Source: Cellulomonas fimi ATCC 484
Lineage (GTDB): Bacteria > Actinomycetota > Actinomycetes > Actinomycetales > Cellulomonadaceae
NCBI RefSeq assembly: GCF_000212695.1
Contig: NC_015514.1
Location: 4,154,001-4,218,000, forward strand
DNA length: 64,000 nt
Direction of reading: 5' to 3'
Under the pieces are notes generated by a model. That model made no database searches and was not told the DNA's origin. It was given only the letters and a program-made list of their open reading frames with translations. The translations under genes were made by a program, and so were the position numbers. Within the stretch, counting starts at the first letter, position 1. Each line of letters starts with the position of its first letter. This document shows positions 7,959 to 20,368 of the stretch, in pieces.

Positions 7959-9046
7959 GCGCGCCCACGGTCTCCCCCGCCGGCACCGTCCCGGACGAGG
8001 CGCTCGGGACCCGCACGGTCAGCCGCCGCGCAACGGGTCCGCACGTCGCCGCCGTCGACCGCCCGCTCGCGGCCGTGGACCGCCCGACGGTGTCGTTCGA
8101 GCTGTTCCCGCCGCGCAACCCCGGCGCAGCGCCGCGCCTCTGGGACACCATCCAGCACCTCGCCGACGCGCACCCCGACTTCGTGTCGGTGACCTACGGG
8201 GCGTCGGGCAGCACCCGGCAGACGACGCGCGCGCTGGTCCGCCGCCTGCTGCGCGAGACGTCGCTCAACCCCATCGCCCACCTCACGTGCGTCGGCACGT
8301 CGCGCGCCGAGATCACGGCGATCGTCGAGGAGTTCCTCGACGAGGGCGCACGCTCGTTCCTGGCGCTGCGCGGCGACCCGCCGGCCGGGCAGCCGGACTG
8401 GCAGCCCCACCCCGACGGACTCCACACCGCGAGCGAGCTGGTCGAGCTGCTCCGCGAGATCGAGTCGCGGCGCTGCGCGGGAAGCCCGTCGCAGGCGGTG
8501 CGCGCCCGGGTCCGCCCGTTGTCGGTCGCCGTCGCGGCGTTCCCGCGCGGCAACGCCGCGACCGGCGGCACGCGTGCGCAGGACGTCGCGTCGCTGCTGG
8601 CCAAGCAGGAGGCCGGCGCGGACTTCGCGATCACGCAGCTCTTCTTCGACGCCGAGGCGTACCTCGGGCTCGTCGCCGAGGCGCGCGACGCGGGCGTGAC
8701 GATCCCGATCGTGCCCGGCATCATCCCGGCGACCGACCCGGCCCGGCTGCTGCGGGTGCAGGACCTCTCCGGCGTCCCCGTCCCGCGCGACCTGCTCGAC
8801 CTGCTCGGCTCGGCCGACGACGACGTGGAGCGCCACCGCCGCGGCGTGCGGTACGGCGTCGACCTCGTCCGGGGCGTCCTCGACGGCGGCGCGCCCGGCG
8901 TCCACCTGTACACGTTCAACCAGCACCACGCCGCGCTCGACCTGCTCGAAGGAGCAGGGCTCGACGGCGGGGCGCGCACCGGCCGGCAGGCCGCACCGGA
9001 CCCGACGTCACCCGACCCCACCCACGAGGGACAGACACCGCGATGA
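7955..9046 (+). CDS. metF: Methylenetetrahydrofolate reductase
   Basis: Reduces 5,10-methylene-THF to 5-methyl-THF, the methyl donor for MetE, with FAD. The TIM-barrel begins at [14 protein letters not shown] (the catalytic Glu is in FELFPP), followed by [12 protein letters not shown] and a C-terminal YTFNQHHAA. From GTG 7955 the product is 363 aa, about 50 residues longer than usual at a disordered N-terminus. GTG 7877 is an alternative first start but lies inside the riboswitch and has no ribosome site. The stop overlaps the metE ATG (9043-9046), so metF and metE are one operon. Confidence 0.93.
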   Translation: MSAPTVSPAGTVPDEALGTRTVSRRATGPHVAAVDRPLAAVDRPTVSFELFPPRNPGAAPRLWDTIQHLADAHPDFVSVTYGASGSTRQTTRALVRRLLRETSLNPIAHLTCVGTSRAEITAIVEEFLDEGARSFLALRGDPPAGQPDWQPHPDGLHTASELVELLREIESRRCAGSPSQAVRARVRPLSVAVAAFPRGNAATGGTRAQDVASLLAKQEAGADFAITQLFFDAEAYLGLVAEARDAGVTIPIVPGIIPATDPARLLRVQDLSGVPVPRDLLDLLGSADDDVERHRRGVRYGVDLVRGVLDGGAPGVHLYTFNQHHAALDLLEGAGLDGGARTGRQAAPDPTSPDPTHEGQTPR

Positions 9047-11364
9047 CCACCACCCCCACGTTCCCCGCCGGCTCGGTCCTGGGCTACCCCCGGATCGGCC
9101 CCCGCCGTGAGCTCAAGAAGGCCATCGAGGCGTTCTGGGCCGGGCGGTCCTCCGCCGACGAGGTCGAGGCCGTCGCCGCCGACCTGCGCCGCCGCACCCG
9201 CACGCGCCTGGCCGAGCTGGGCCTGCGCACGGACGTGCCGGCGATCCCGAGCGCGTTCTCGTTCTACGACCACGTGCTCGACGCCGCGACGGTGCTCGGC
9301 GCCGTGCCGGCGCGGTTCGCTGACCTCGTCGACGCCGAGGGTCGCCTCGACCTCGCGGGCTACTCGACGGTCGCGCGCGGCCGCGGCGACGACCTGCCGC
9401 TCGAGATGACCAAGTGGTTCGACTCGAACTACCACTACCTGGTCCCCGAGATCGGCCCGGACACCGAGTTCCGCTACGCGAGCGACCGCCCGGTGCGCGA
9501 GTTCGCGGAGGCGCTGGCCGAGGGCGTCCTGACGCGGCCGGTCGTCGTCGGCCCGGTGACGTTCCTCGCGCTCGCCAAGGCCGCCGAGGGCGCGCCCGAG
9601 GGCTTCGCGCCGATCGACCGGCTCGCGGACGTCCTGCCGGTGTACGCGGCCCTGCTGCGCGACCTGGCCGCCGCGGGTGCCACGTGGGTGCAGCTCGACG
9701 AGCCCGCGCTCGTGTCCGACTCGGTGGACGTGCCCGTCGAGCGCCTGCTCGCGTCGGTGACCGAGGCCTACGGCGCGCTCACCGCCGTCGAGGGCCGCCC
9801 GGCGCTGTTCGTCGCCGCGCCCTACGGCGACCTGCGCGACGCGCTCGGCGTGCTCGCCGCGACCGACGTCGAGGCCATCGGCGTCGACCTGGTGCGCGGC
9901 CCGGCGCCGACGCAGGCGGTCCCGGGCCTGGAGACCAAGACGCTGGTCGCGGGCGTGGTCGACGGCCACAACATCTGGCGCGCGGACCTCGACGCCAAGC
10001 TGCAGGTGCTCGAGCGGCTCGAGAACCTCGGCGCGGGGGCTGTCACGGTCGGCACGTCGACGTCGCTGTTCCACGTCCCGCACGACGTCGAGGACGAGCC
10101 GACGCTCGACCCGACCCTGAAGTCCTGGCTCGCGTTCGCCGACCAGAAGGTCGTCGAGGTCGTCACCCTCGCGGAGGGCCTGACGGAGGGCCGCGAGGCG
10201 ATCCACGAGCAGCTGCTCGCCGCCTCGGACGCGCTCGCGTCGCGCACGAGCGCGCCGGGCGTCGTCCGCCCCGAGGTCCGCGAGCGCGTCGCGGCGCTCG
10301 GCGAGGACGCGTTCAGCCGCGGCGACTTCGCGGCGCGCAAGGCGGCGCAGGCGGCCCGCTTCGACCTGCCGCCGCTGCCGACGACGACCATCGGCTCGTT
10401 CCCGCAGACGCCCGAGATCCGCAAGGCGCGCGCGGCGTTCGGCAAGGGTGAGCTCACGGCCGAGCAGTACGAGGACGAGATGAAGGCGGAGATCCGCCGC
10501 GTCGTCGAGCTGCAGGAGCAGATCGGCCTCGACGTCCTCGTGCACGGCGAGCCCGAGCGCAACGACATGGTCCAGTACTTCGCGGAGAACCTCGACGGGT
10601 TCGCCGTGACCACGAACGGCTGGGTCCAGTCCTACGGCTCGCGCTGCACGCGTCCGTCGATCCTGTGGGGCGACGTGTCCCGTCCTGCCCCGATCACGGT
10701 GGCCTGGACGTCGTACACGCAGTCGCTCACCCCGAAGCCGGTCAAGGGCATGCTCACCGGGCCGGTGACGATCCTCGCGTGGTCGTTCGTCCGCGACGAC
10801 CAGCCGCTGGGCGACACCGCGAACCAGGTCGCCCTCGCGCTGCGCGACGAGATCACGGACCTCGAGGCCGCCGGCATCGGCATCATCCAGGTCGACGAGC
10901 CGGCGCTGCGCGAGCTCCTGCCGCTGCGCGAGGAGGACCACGCGGCCTACCTCGACTGGTCGGTCCGCTCGTTCCGCCTGTCGACGGCCGGCGTGCGCGA
11001 GGACACCCAGATCCACACCCACCTGTGCTACTCGGAGTTCGGCGAGATCATCGGCGCGATCGACGGCCTGGACGCCGACGTGACGAGCATCGAGGCGGCG
11101 CGCTCGAAGATGGAGATCCTCGGTGACATCGCCGGCGCGGGCTACCCGCGTGCGGTGGGTCCGGGCGTCTACGACATCCACTCTCCCCGCGTCCCGTCGG
11201 AGGGCGAGGTCGAGGAGCTCCTCACCGAGGCGGTCCGGTCGATCGCGCTCGACCAGCTCTGGGTGAACCCGGACTGCGGCCTCAAGACGCGCCGCTACGA
11301 GGAGGTCACGCCGTCGCTGGCGCACATCATCGAGGCGACGCGGGCGGTCCGCGCGACGCTCTGA
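9043..11364 (+). CDS. metE: Cobalamin-independent methionine synthase
   Basis: A 773-aa enzyme of typical MetE length that transfers the methyl group of 5-methyl-THF-triglutamate to homocysteine. The N-terminal half starts [23 protein letters not shown]. The C-terminal catalytic half holds the zinc ligands in [10 protein letters not shown] (His and Cys) and [10 protein letters not shown] (Cys). The ATG overlaps the metF stop (ATGA) and GAGGGAC lies upstream. It is followed by a strong hairpin. The operon order metF-metE behind a SAM riboswitch fits methionine supply controlled by SAM. Confidence 0.96.
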   Translation: MTTTPTFPAGSVLGYPRIGPRRELKKAIEAFWAGRSSADEVEAVAADLRRRTRTRLAELGLRTDVPAIPSAFSFYDHVLDAATVLGAVPARFADLVDAEGRLDLAGYSTVARGRGDDLPLEMTKWFDSNYHYLVPEIGPDTEFRYASDRPVREFAEALAEGVLTRPVVVGPVTFLALAKAAEGAPEGFAPIDRLADVLPVYAALLRDLAAAGATWVQLDEPALVSDSVDVPVERLLASVTEAYGALTAVEGRPALFVAAPYGDLRDALGVLAATDVEAIGVDLVRGPAPTQAVPGLETKTLVAGVVDGHNIWRADLDAKLQVLERLENLGAGAVTVGTSTSLFHVPHDVEDEPTLDPTLKSWLAFADQKVVEVVTLAEGLTEGREAIHEQLLAASDALASRTSAPGVVRPEVRERVAALGEDAFSRGDFAARKAAQAARFDLPPLPTTTIGSFPQTPEIRKARAAFGKGELTAEQYEDEMKAEIRRVVELQEQIGLDVLVHGEPERNDMVQYFAENLDGFAVTTNGWVQSYGSRCTRPSILWGDVSRPAPITVAWTSYTQSLTPKPVKGMLTGPVTILAWSFVRDDQPLGDTANQVALALRDEITDLEAAGIGIIQVDEPALRELLPLREEDHAAYLDWSVRSFRLSTAGVREDTQIHTHLCYSEFGEIIGAIDGLDADVTSIEAARSKMEILGDIAGAGYPRAVGPGVYDIHSPRVPSEGEVEELLTEAVRSIALDQLWVNPDCGLKTRRYEEVTPSLAHIIEATRAVRATL

Positions 11365-11378
11365 GGCACGACAGCCGC

Positions 11379-11409
11379 GAGGGCCGGGTCCAGCACGGAC
11401 CCGGCCCTC
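11379..11409 (+). terminator. Hairpin terminator of metFE
   Basis: GAGGGCCGGGTCC (11379-11391) pairs perfectly with GGACCCGGCCCTC (11397-11409) across a 5-nt loop, just after the metE stop. No U-tract follows, which is usual in this genome. Confidence 0.75.
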
Positions 11410-11443
11410 CGTCGTCCCCGGGGACGGCGAGGGACCGCGGGGC

Positions 11444-11449
11444 TAGGGT
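11444..11449 (+). promoter_or_regulatory. -10 hexamer of leaderless C-S lyase transcript
   Basis: TAGGGT ends 6 nt before the GTG at 11456, and no Shine-Dalgarno sequence is present. Confidence 0.6.
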
Positions 11450-11455
11450 CGCCGC

Positions 11456-12640
11456 GTGGAAGCGCGCACCGAGACCACGATCTTCGACGCCGTCCCGCTC
11501 GACGCGCTGCGGCGCCGCACGAGCCAGAAGTGGCGCCGCTACCCGCCGGACGTGCTGCCGATGTACGTGGCGGAGATGGACGTGCTGCAGCCGGAGGCGG
11601 TCGTGCGCGCCGTGTCCGACGCGCTGCGGGCGGGCGACACGGGCTACGTGTTCGGGCCGGGCTACGCGCAGGCCCTCGCCGGGTTCGCCGCCGACCGGTA
11701 CGGGTGGGACGTGCCCGTCGCGGACTGCCGGCTGGTGCCCGACGTCATGCTCGGGGTCGTCGAGGTGCTGCGCCTCGTCACCGGCCCGGGCGACGCCGTC
11801 GTCGTCAACCCGCCCGTCTACCCGCCGTTCGTGCAGTTCGTCGAGCACGCGGACCGCCGGCCGCTGGCCGCGCCGCTCGGGCCGGACGGCCGGCTGGACG
11901 TCGACGCGCTCGACGCGGCGTTCGCGGCGGCGACGTCGGGCGGCCGCCGCGCCGCGTACCTGCTGTGCCACCCGCACAACCCGACGGGCACCCTGCACAC
12001 CGCGGCGGAGCTGGCGGCGGTCGGCGAGCTCGCGGGGCGCCACGGGGTGCGCGTCGTCGCGGACGAGATCCACGCACCGCTGGTCACGGGCACCGACGAC
12101 ACCGGGGCTCCCCTGCCGTTCGTCCCCACGACGACCGTGATCCCGTCCGCGATCGCGCTGCACTCGGCGTCGAAAGCGTTCCACCTCGCGGCGCTCAAGG
12201 CCGCGGTGGCGGTCCCCGGCCCTGAGGCACGCGCCGACCTGGCCCGTCTGCCGGAGATCGTCCTGCACGGTGTCAGCCACCTCGGCGCCGTGGCCCACGC
12301 GACGGCCCTGCGGGAGTGCGGCGACTGGCTCGACGCCGTGCTCGACGGCCTGCGGCACAACCAGCGGCTCCTGGCCGACCTGCTGACCGCGCACCTGCCC
12401 GAGGCGCGCTGGTCCCCGCCCGACGCCACGTACTTCGCCTGGATCGACCTGCGTGACCTGCCCGCGGTCCGCGCCGGCGCCGACCCGGCCCGGCTGCTGC
12501 TGGACGTCGGTCGGGTCGCGGTGAACCCGGGCCCGACGTTCGGCGCGCACGAGGGCGCCGGTTTCGTCCGTCTCAACCTCGCGGCGTCGACCGCCACGCT
12601 CACGGACGGCGTCCGTCGAGCGGCCGCGGCGCTGCGCTGA
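11456..12640 (+). CDS. PatB/MalY-type PLP-dependent C-S lyase (aminotransferase fold)
   Basis: A 394-aa fold-type I PLP enzyme. It shows CHPHNPTGTL, VADEIHAPL and the lysine motif SASKAFHLAALKAA, all typical of the MalY/PatB branch. Members cleave cystathionine or related thioethers to homocysteine, pyruvate and ammonia. Its place straight after metF-metE supports a role in making or recycling homocysteine, though it has its own leaderless promoter. Aminotransferase activity on other substrates cannot be excluded. Confidence 0.85.
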   Translation: MEARTETTIFDAVPLDALRRRTSQKWRRYPPDVLPMYVAEMDVLQPEAVVRAVSDALRAGDTGYVFGPGYAQALAGFAADRYGWDVPVADCRLVPDVMLGVVEVLRLVTGPGDAVVVNPPVYPPFVQFVEHADRRPLAAPLGPDGRLDVDALDAAFAAATSGGRRAAYLLCHPHNPTGTLHTAAELAAVGELAGRHGVRVVADEIHAPLVTGTDDTGAPLPFVPTTTVIPSAIALHSASKAFHLAALKAAVAVPGPEARADLARLPEIVLHGVSHLGAVAHATALRECGDWLDAVLDGLRHNQRLLADLLTAHLPEARWSPPDATYFAWIDLRDLPAVRAGADPARLLLDVGRVAVNPGPTFGAHEGAGFVRLNLAASTATLTDGVRRAAAALR

Positions 12641-12720
12641 CCGCATCGCGCGACACGCCCCGCGTCGCGCGTTCGGGTGACGTCGGGACGTCCGGTCGGC
12701 GTTGCTCCGAACGGTGGATC

Positions 12721-12790
12721 CTTGCGGGGGTCCTAGGTCCCAGACCGACGCAAGCCGGGCATGGGAGCGCTCCCTACCGCCTGGTAGGCG
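12721..12790. promoter_or_regulatory. Cluster of hairpins with DosR-like box and CelR-like palindrome
   Basis: Within 70 bp lie CTTGCG/CGCAAG arms (12721-12726, 12749-12754) enclosing GGGTCCTAGGTCCC (12728-12741). Then come TGGGAGCGCTCCCT (12762-12775), which differs by one base from the 14-bp CelR operator TGGGAGCGCTCCCA of cellulolytic actinomycetes, and the small hairpin CGCCT-GGT-AGGCG (12778-12790). The whole 283-bp gap 12641-12923 has no other visible gene. It could be a dense operator region or a structured leader RNA for the 47-aa gene. Confidence 0.55.
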
Positions 12791-12923
12791 TCGTTGCAGG
12801 TCACGGTCCGGAGACGGCGCTCAAGGGCCGTCGGCAGGTGCCGATCCCTTCCTCACAGAGCTCGTGCCGCCCCGTGCGCGGGGTCAGGACGGGCGGGACG
12901 GCGAGCCCGGCGAGGAGGCGGAC

Positions 12924-13067
12924 ATGAAGAGGTGCGACGAGTGCAGCGCTCCCGTGAGCGAGTGCGGGCACTGCGAGGGCCAGGGTCGGCGCCGCTGGAA
13001 GGGCGAGTGCACGTACTGCCGCGGCACGGGCATGGCGTGCTCCGGCAACGCCAACCACCGCTGGTGA
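12924..13067 (+). CDS. 47-aa zinc-ribbon protein with DnaJ-like CxxCxGxG motifs
   Basis: A tiny protein with eight or so cysteines: CDEC, then CGHCEGQG and CTYCRGTG, the last two being the CxxCxGxG motif of the DnaJ central zinc finger. It probably binds one zinc. GAGGAGG stands 7-8 nt before the ATG, so the gene is very likely translated. Function unknown; a chaperone-like or protein-docking role is only a guess from the motif. The upstream region carries unusual palindromes, and a hairpin follows. Confidence 0.8.
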   Translation: MKRCDECSAPVSECGHCEGQGRRRWKGECTYCRGTGMACSGNANHRW

Positions 13068-13089
13068 CCCGCGCGGCCCGCGACTGCTG

Positions 13090-13200
13090 AACGCGGACCA
13101 CGCCGGCTCGCCGGCGACTGCCGGACGCGGACCACGTCCGCCCGTCCGCGGGTGCTCGACGCGGACCGCGTCCGCCCGTCCGCGTGCTCGACGCGGACCA
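13090..13200. repeat. Degenerate direct repeats (ACGCGGACCRCG, four copies)
   Basis: ACGCGGACC(A/G)CG recurs near 13091, 13125, 13159 and 13189 at 31-34 bp spacing. The two middle units also share TCCGCCCGTCCGCG and GTGCTCG. The array lies between the zinc-ribbon gene and the NUDIX gene. Confidence 0.7.
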
Positions 13201-13234
13201 CGAAGGCCCCCTGCCGTCCGGCGCGGGGCCTTCG
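13201..13234. terminator. Bidirectional hairpin terminator
   Basis: CGAAGGCCCC (13201-13210) pairs with GGGGCCTTCG (13225-13234) over a 14-nt loop, between convergent genes. Confidence 0.7.
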
Positions 13235-13285
13235 GGCGTGCACGCCCCGCAGCGCACGTCGCACGCGAGCCGTCAGCGCGAGCCG

Positions 13286-13714
13286 TCAGCGCGCGCCGTC
13301 GCGCAGCGAGGCGGTCAGCGCCTCGACGATCGGGACGTCCGCGTCCAGCCACGGCACGTCGTGCCACTGCCCGTCGGGCAACCAGCGGAGCTCGTCGTGC
13401 TCGACGAGCGGCTGCGGCACGCCGTCGACGATCTCGGCCCACCACAGCCGCATCACGTAGCGGTCGGTGAGCCGCCACACGCCGTCGTGCGGGCCGACGA
13501 CCTCGTCGCCCAGCGCGACGCGGACACCCAGCTCCTCGCGGAGCTCACGGTGCAGCGCGGCCTCGGGGGTCTCCCCGGCGTCGACCTTGCCGCCGGGGAA
13601 CTCCCATCGACCCGCGAGGCTCGCCGGCGTCGCACGACGAGCGGCGAGCAGCACCCGTGGGTCGTCGAGGTCGTCCACGACGGCGGCCGCGACGACGAGC
13701 ACGGGCTGTGTCAT
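13286..13714 (-). CDS. NUDIX hydrolase, MutT-like
   Basis: A 142-aa protein with a complete Nudix box, GKVDAGETPEAALHRELREELGV, which fits Gx5Ex7REUXEEXGU. The preceding GRWEFPGG and the C-terminal LVEHDELRWL are typical of 8-oxo-dGTP pyrophosphatases of the MutT type, but the substrate cannot be fixed from sequence. The ATG at 13714 has the hexamer CAGACT 6 nt upstream (13721-13726) and no ribosome site, so the mRNA is probably leaderless. Confidence 0.9.
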   Translation of the reverse strand: MTQPVLVVAAAVVDDLDDPRVLLAARRATPASLAGRWEFPGGKVDAGETPEAALHRELREELGVRVALGDEVVGPHDGVWRLTDRYVMRLWWAEIVDGVPQPLVEHDELRWLPDGQWHDVPWLDADVPIVEALTASLRDGAR

Positions 13715-13805
13715 GCGGCGAGTCTGCCAGGCCCGTGTGGCGGGGGCGTGGCGACCCGGCGACGGCCCGGTCGCCCGGGCCGTCGGGAAGTCGACTGGTG
13801 TGCGC

Positions 13806-14039
13806 TCAGCGGATGCCGTGCGCGACGGCCCACGCCACCGCCTCGGCGCGCGTCGAGACGCCGATCTTGCGGTAGACGCTCCGCACCTGGGACTTGACCG
13901 TGTTGCGCGTCACGAACAGACGGGTGGCGATCTCCTCGAGCGTGACGTCCTCGGCCAGCTCGCCGAGCACCACGCGCTCGCGTCGCGTCAGCGCCTCGGT
14001 GACGGTCCCGGCCGTCTCGCGCGTCTCCAGCATGCTCAT
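13806..14039 (-). CDS. 77-aa stand-alone LuxR/NarL-type HTH protein
   Basis: Almost the whole protein is a GerE-type HTH: LTRRERVVLGELAEDVTLEEIATRLFVTRNTVKSQVRSVYRKIGVSTRAEAVAWA. It has no receiver domain, unlike full response regulators. The ATG at 14039 is chosen because GGAGG lies 5-6 nt upstream. The frame stays open to 14222, but that longer form lacks a ribosome site. A perfect DosR-type box (14228-14241) lies ~190 bp upstream. It may be a small DNA-binding effector in the same regulon as the DevS-like kinase (inference). Confidence 0.82.
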   Translation of the reverse strand: MSMLETRETAGTVTEALTRRERVVLGELAEDVTLEEIATRLFVTRNTVKSQVRSVYRKIGVSTRAEAVAWAVAHGIR

Positions 14040-14227
14040 CGTGTCCTCCGGTTGTGCTGCTGTGGTGCCGACTTCTCCGGCTCCGCCAAAGGCGGCGTAC
14101 CGGATGAGAGGGAGCTCGGGCGGCGCCATGACGCCACTTCCACCAACTCTTTTCGCGCGGATCGCTGCTGAACCGGTCTCGCTGCCACCCACAATGAACT
14201 TCGGCATCCGATGCAGATACACCCCAT

Positions 14228-14241
14228 GGGACGTAGGTCCC
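14228..14241. promoter_or_regulatory. Perfect DosR/DevR-type box upstream of the LuxR-type HTH gene
   Basis: GGGAC-GTAG-GTCCC matches the core of the mycobacterial dormancy box (GGGACNNNNGTCCC) at every fixed position. It lies in the 279-bp gap between gcvH and the HTH gene. Apart from this box the gap shows no clear gene. Confidence 0.6.
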
Positions 14242-14318
14242 TATGTTCACCCGTTCGGCCGATGGTGTGGCGTCGGGTTGGTCCGATAGGGGACGTTCGA
14301 CCGGAGGGTCCGCGGGGG

Positions 14319-14690
14319 TCAGCCCGCGGCGTGCGCCTCGTACTCCTCGGCGGTCAGCAGCGGCCCCGTCGACGCGACGTCGACCTTGAGCAGCCAGCCC
14401 CGGCCGAAGGGGTCGGAGTTCACGAGCGACGGGTCGTCGACGGCGTCCTGGTTGACCTCGACCACGGTGCCGGAGACGGGCGAGAACAGCTCGGACACGG
14501 ACTTCGTCGACTCGATCTCGCCGACCACTGCCCCGGCGGCGATCTGCTCCCCCACGGCCGGCAGCTCGAGGTAGACGATGTCGCCGAGCGCCTCGGCGGC
14601 GGTCGACGTGATCCCGACGGTCGCGGGCGAGCCGTCCTCGAGCCACTCGTGCTCGAGCGTGTAGTGCAGGTGCGCCGGCAGGGCGGTCAT
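14319..14690 (-). CDS. gcvH: Glycine cleavage system H protein
   Basis: A 123-aa lipoyl carrier that shuttles the aminomethyl group between GcvP, GcvT and the dihydrolipoamide dehydrogenase. The lipoylation lysine is in [14 protein letters not shown], and GRGWLLKV is typical of the family. AGGAGAC precedes the ATG. It is the last gene of the gcvP-gcvT-gcvH operon, 109 bp after gcvT, under the glycine riboswitch. Confidence 0.97.
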   Translation of the reverse strand: MTALPAHLHYTLEHEWLEDGSPATVGITSTAAEALGDIVYLELPAVGEQIAAGAVVGEIESTKSVSELFSPVSGTVVEVNQDAVDDPSLVNSDPFGRGWLLKVDVASTGPLLTAEEYEAHAAG

Positions 14691-14799
14691 GTCGTCTCCT
14701 GGTCTGTGCGGGATCGGGCGGGTCGGGCGGGTGCCGCGCGGCAGGCCGTGCGGGTCGTGCGGGACGCCGGGACGGCGCCGGTCAGGTGCGCGGCCGCCG

Positions 14800-15951
14800 T
14801 CACCGAGGACGACGGTAGAAGGGCAGGGGCACGACGCGCACCGGCTCGGCCCTGCCGCGCACGTCGACCGCGAGCTCCGTGCCGGGGGCGCTCACCTCGG
14901 GGGTCACGTAGGCCATGGCGACGGGGTGGCCGAGGGTGGGCGACGGCGCACCCGACGTGACGGTCCCGACGTGCGCGGCGCCGGCCTCGGCGGACGCGAG
15001 CACCGGGTAGCCGTGCCGCGCGGCGCGACGCCCGAGCCCCTGCAGCCCGACCAGCACGCGCGCCGGCTGCGAGTCCGCGCGGCCCGCGAGCGCGTCGCGG
15101 CCGACGAACGGCAGCGGGTCCCCGTCGGCGTCGGTCTTGTCGAGCCGCACGACGCGACCCAGACCCGCGTCGTAGGGCGTCGTCGTGCTGTCGAGCTCGT
15201 TGCCGTACAGCGGCATCCCGGCCTCGAGGCGCAGGCTGTCGCGCGCGGACAGGCCCGCCGGGACGAGGCCGTGCGGTGCACCCGCGGCGAGGAGCGCGCG
15301 CCACAGCGCGGGGGCGTCGGCGGCGTCCACGAACAGCTCGAACCCGTCCTCGCCGGTGTAGCCGGTGCGGGCGACGAGCGCGCTCAGTCCGGCCACGGTC
15401 GCGGGGACCGCGGCGTAGTACTTGAGCGCACGCACCGCGTCGACGTCGGCCGGCTCGGTCGCGGAGGCGACGATCTCCTCGGCGCGCGGCCCCTGGACGG
15501 CGACGAGCGCGGTCCGCAGGGAGGCGTCGTCGAGCGCGGCGTCGAAGCCGGTGAGCCGCTCGCGCAGCGCGTCGCGGACCACGGCCACGTTCGAGGCGTT
15601 CGCGACGACGACGAACCGCTCGGGCGCCAGCCGGTACACGACGAGGTCGTCGAGGACTCCCCCGTGCTCGTCGACGATCATCGTGTACCGCGCCCGGCCC
15701 TCGGCGAGGGCGGACAGGTGGCCGACGAGGGCTGCGTCGAGCGCCGACCCCGCCTGCGGTCCGGTGACCTCGAGCTCGCCCATGTGCGACAGGTCGAACA
15801 GCCCGGCGGCGGTGCGGACCGCGGTGTGCTCGGCCAGGTCGGACGTGTAGCGCAGCGGCATCTGCCATCCGGCGAACGACGTGAGCGCGGCGCCGAGGGC
15901 GACGTGCTCGTCATGCAGCGGGGACAGGACGTCGGCGGTCGGGTCGCTCAC
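14800..15951 (-). CDS. gcvT: Glycine cleavage system T protein (aminomethyltransferase)
   Basis: A 383-aa enzyme that releases ammonia and passes the one-carbon unit to tetrahydrofolate. Family motifs are [36 protein letters not shown] and [18 protein letters not shown]. The GTG at 15951 follows GGAGA. A GTG at 16011, overlapping the gcvP stop as GTGA, would add 20 residues and is a real alternative. Coupled to gcvP upstream and gcvH downstream. Confidence 0.95.
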   Translation of the reverse strand: MSDPTADVLSPLHDEHVALGAALTSFAGWQMPLRYTSDLAEHTAVRTAAGLFDLSHMGELEVTGPQAGSALDAALVGHLSALAEGRARYTMIVDEHGGVLDDLVVYRLAPERFVVVANASNVAVVRDALRERLTGFDAALDDASLRTALVAVQGPRAEEIVASATEPADVDAVRALKYYAAVPATVAGLSALVARTGYTGEDGFELFVDAADAPALWRALLAAGAPHGLVPAGLSARDSLRLEAGMPLYGNELDSTTTPYDAGLGRVVRLDKTDADGDPLPFVGRDALAGRADSQPARVLVGLQGLGRRAARHGYPVLASAEAGAAHVGTVTSGAPSPTLGHPVAMAYVTPEVSAPGTELAVDVRGRAEPVRVVPLPFYRRPR

Positions 15952-16007
15952 GGGGTCTCCGTTCGTCGGGGCGGGGGCGCCGGCGGGCGCCGCGGGGTCG
16001 GGGGCGC

Positions 16008-19049
<3,042 letters not shown>

Positions 19050-19099
19050 GGGCTGCTCCGGGGGTCGTCCGGCAGGCGCGCCGGGACGGGCTGGTGGGC

Positions 19100-19319
19100 T
19101 CCCCGCTCTGTCATCCGCGCGCCGGGCGCACGACCTGAGAGTTTTGCCGGTCCGCCATGGCCGAGTGGCCCGGGGCGCGCCGACTTGCACCGTCGGTGGG
19201 CCGGCCCTCGTCGGGCGCGGCCGCTTTCCAGAGTTGCCTCGCCGTCGCGGTACAGGGGCCTGAGAGATTCCCGGGGAGGGTTGCTCCTTCGGCGTCCGGC
19301 CGTGGCCGGAGCTCTCCCG
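19100..19319 (-). ncRNA. Tandem glycine riboswitch upstream of gcvPTH
   Basis: Read on the minus strand there are two linked aptamers. The first starts CGGGAGAGC, continues with CGCCGAAGGAGCAACC and GGAATCTCTCAGGC, and the linker carries ACTCTGGAAAGC. The second shows CGACGGTGCAAG, then AAACTCTCAGGTC and ends GACAGAGCGGGGA. These are the hallmark sequences of both glycine aptamers. It should turn gcvP-gcvT-gcvH on when glycine is abundant. Confidence 0.95.
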
Positions 19320-19445
19320 CGTCGGTTCGAGCAGCGTGTTCAGTTGTCGCCGTGCTCCGGCCAGCCTACCCGCCGCGCGTGGCCCGGGCGGTGGTGTCCG
19401 CGGCCGGGCGGTCCTGGCGTGCGGGCGGTCCTGGCGTGCGGGCGG

Positions 19446-19754
19446 TCAGCGCCGCCCGCCGTCGTCGCGGGCACGCGCGCGGCGACGGTCGAGGCGGCGG
19501 TCGACCAGCATCCAGACGCCGGTCGCGACGAGGGCGACGACCGCGAGGACGATCGGCGTCGAGCCGCGGGCGGCCGCGCGCAGCACCGCCAGCCCGACGA
19601 CGAGGACGACGGCCGCGTTGAGCAGCAGCCGCCGCTTGCGTCGCCACGACCTGGGCGACGACGGGCGCGGCGCTCCCCCCGGTACCGCCGACGCGCCCCG
19701 GCCGCGGCGGCGCCACCACGGCTCGACCTCGCTCGTCGGGACGCGTGTGCGCAT
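19446..19754 (-). CDS. Small two-helix membrane protein (hypothetical)
   Basis: A 102-aa protein: a basic N-terminal half (EPWWRRRGRG, SWRRKRR) and two hydrophobic helices at about residues 43-60 and 66-84, separated by ARGST, then a basic tail with DRRLDRRRARARDD. This is the look of small actinobacterial inner-membrane proteins of unknown role. GGGGAAGAG precedes the ATG. It is divergent from the mog-moaE-moaA operon. Confidence 0.65.
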   Translation of the reverse strand: MRTRVPTSEVEPWWRRRGRGASAVPGGAPRPSSPRSWRRKRRLLLNAAVVLVVGLAVLRAAARGSTPIVLAVVALVATGVWMLVDRRLDRRRARARDDGGRR

Positions 19755-19858
19755 CGTCGCTCTTCCCCGTGGGCTGCCGGTGTCGCGCCCATGCTGGCAC
19801 GCCGTGCGCCGGGGTTTTCCACGGTGCGGGCACCGGAGGCGGTTCCGGGGTGCGTCGT

Positions 19859-19864
19859 TAGGCT
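19859..19864 (+). promoter_or_regulatory. -10 hexamer of the leaderless mog-moaE-moaA transcript
   Basis: TAGGCT ends 6 nt before the GTG at 19871; no Shine-Dalgarno sequence is present. Confidence 0.6.
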
Positions 19865-19870
19865 GACGCG

Positions 19871-20368
19871 GTGACCAACGCCCGGGGTTCGCGGCACGCG
19901 GCGGTCGTCGTCGTGTCCGACCGCTCGGCGGCCGGGACGCGCGAAGACCGGTCCGGTCCGCTCGCGCGGGACCTGCTCGTCGAGGCGGGCTTCGAGGTCG
20001 ACCAGCCGGTCGTGGTGCCGGACGGGGCGCTGCCGGTGCAGCACGCGATCGACGCCGCGGCACGCTCCGGCGCGCGGCTCGTGGTGACGTCCGGCGGCAC
20101 CGGCGTGGGGCCGCGGGACCGGACTCCGGAGGGCACGCGCGCCGTGCTCGACCGCGAGCTGCCGGGTGTCGCGGAGCTCCTGCGGCGCGAGTCCGCGCGG
20201 ACCGTCCCCACCGCGGTGCTGTCGCGAGGGCTCGCAGGCGTGACGGCCGACGGGGTCGTCGTCGTCAACCTGCCGGGCTCGCCCGGCGGCGTCCGGGACA
20301 ACCTCGCGGCGCTCGTCCCGCTCCTCGGCCACCTCCTCGACCAGGTCGCGGGGGGTGACCACGGATGA
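19871..20368 (+). CDS. mog: Molybdenum cofactor protein, MoaB/Mog family (molybdopterin adenylyltransferase)
   Basis: A 165-aa MoCF-fold protein with TSGGTGVGPRDRTPE and LPGSPGGVRDNL, the signature loops of the family. Mog-type members adenylylate molybdopterin before molybdate insertion by MoeA; some MoaB members have lost activity. Its stop overlaps the moaE start (ATGA, 20365-20368), making a mog-moaE-moaA operon. Confidence 0.92.
   Translation: MTNARGSRHAAVVVVSDRSAAGTREDRSGPLARDLLVEAGFEVDQPVVVPDGALPVQHAIDAAARSGARLVVTSGGTGVGPRDRTPEGTRAVLDRELPGVAELLRRESARTVPTAVLSRGLAGVTADGVVVVNLPGSPGGVRDNLAALVPLLGHLLDQVAGGDHG

Noticed and set aside
12650..12920. c-di-AMP (ydaO), ZTP or THF riboswitch
   Set aside because: Fragments such as CCGCCTGG recall parts of these classes, but the order and conserved cores could not be matched. 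It is left as an unassigned structured region.
13806..14222. 138-aa version of the LuxR-type HTH protein
   Set aside because: The N-terminal extension is not family-like and lacks a ribosome site, whereas ATG 14039 has GGAGG at proper distance.
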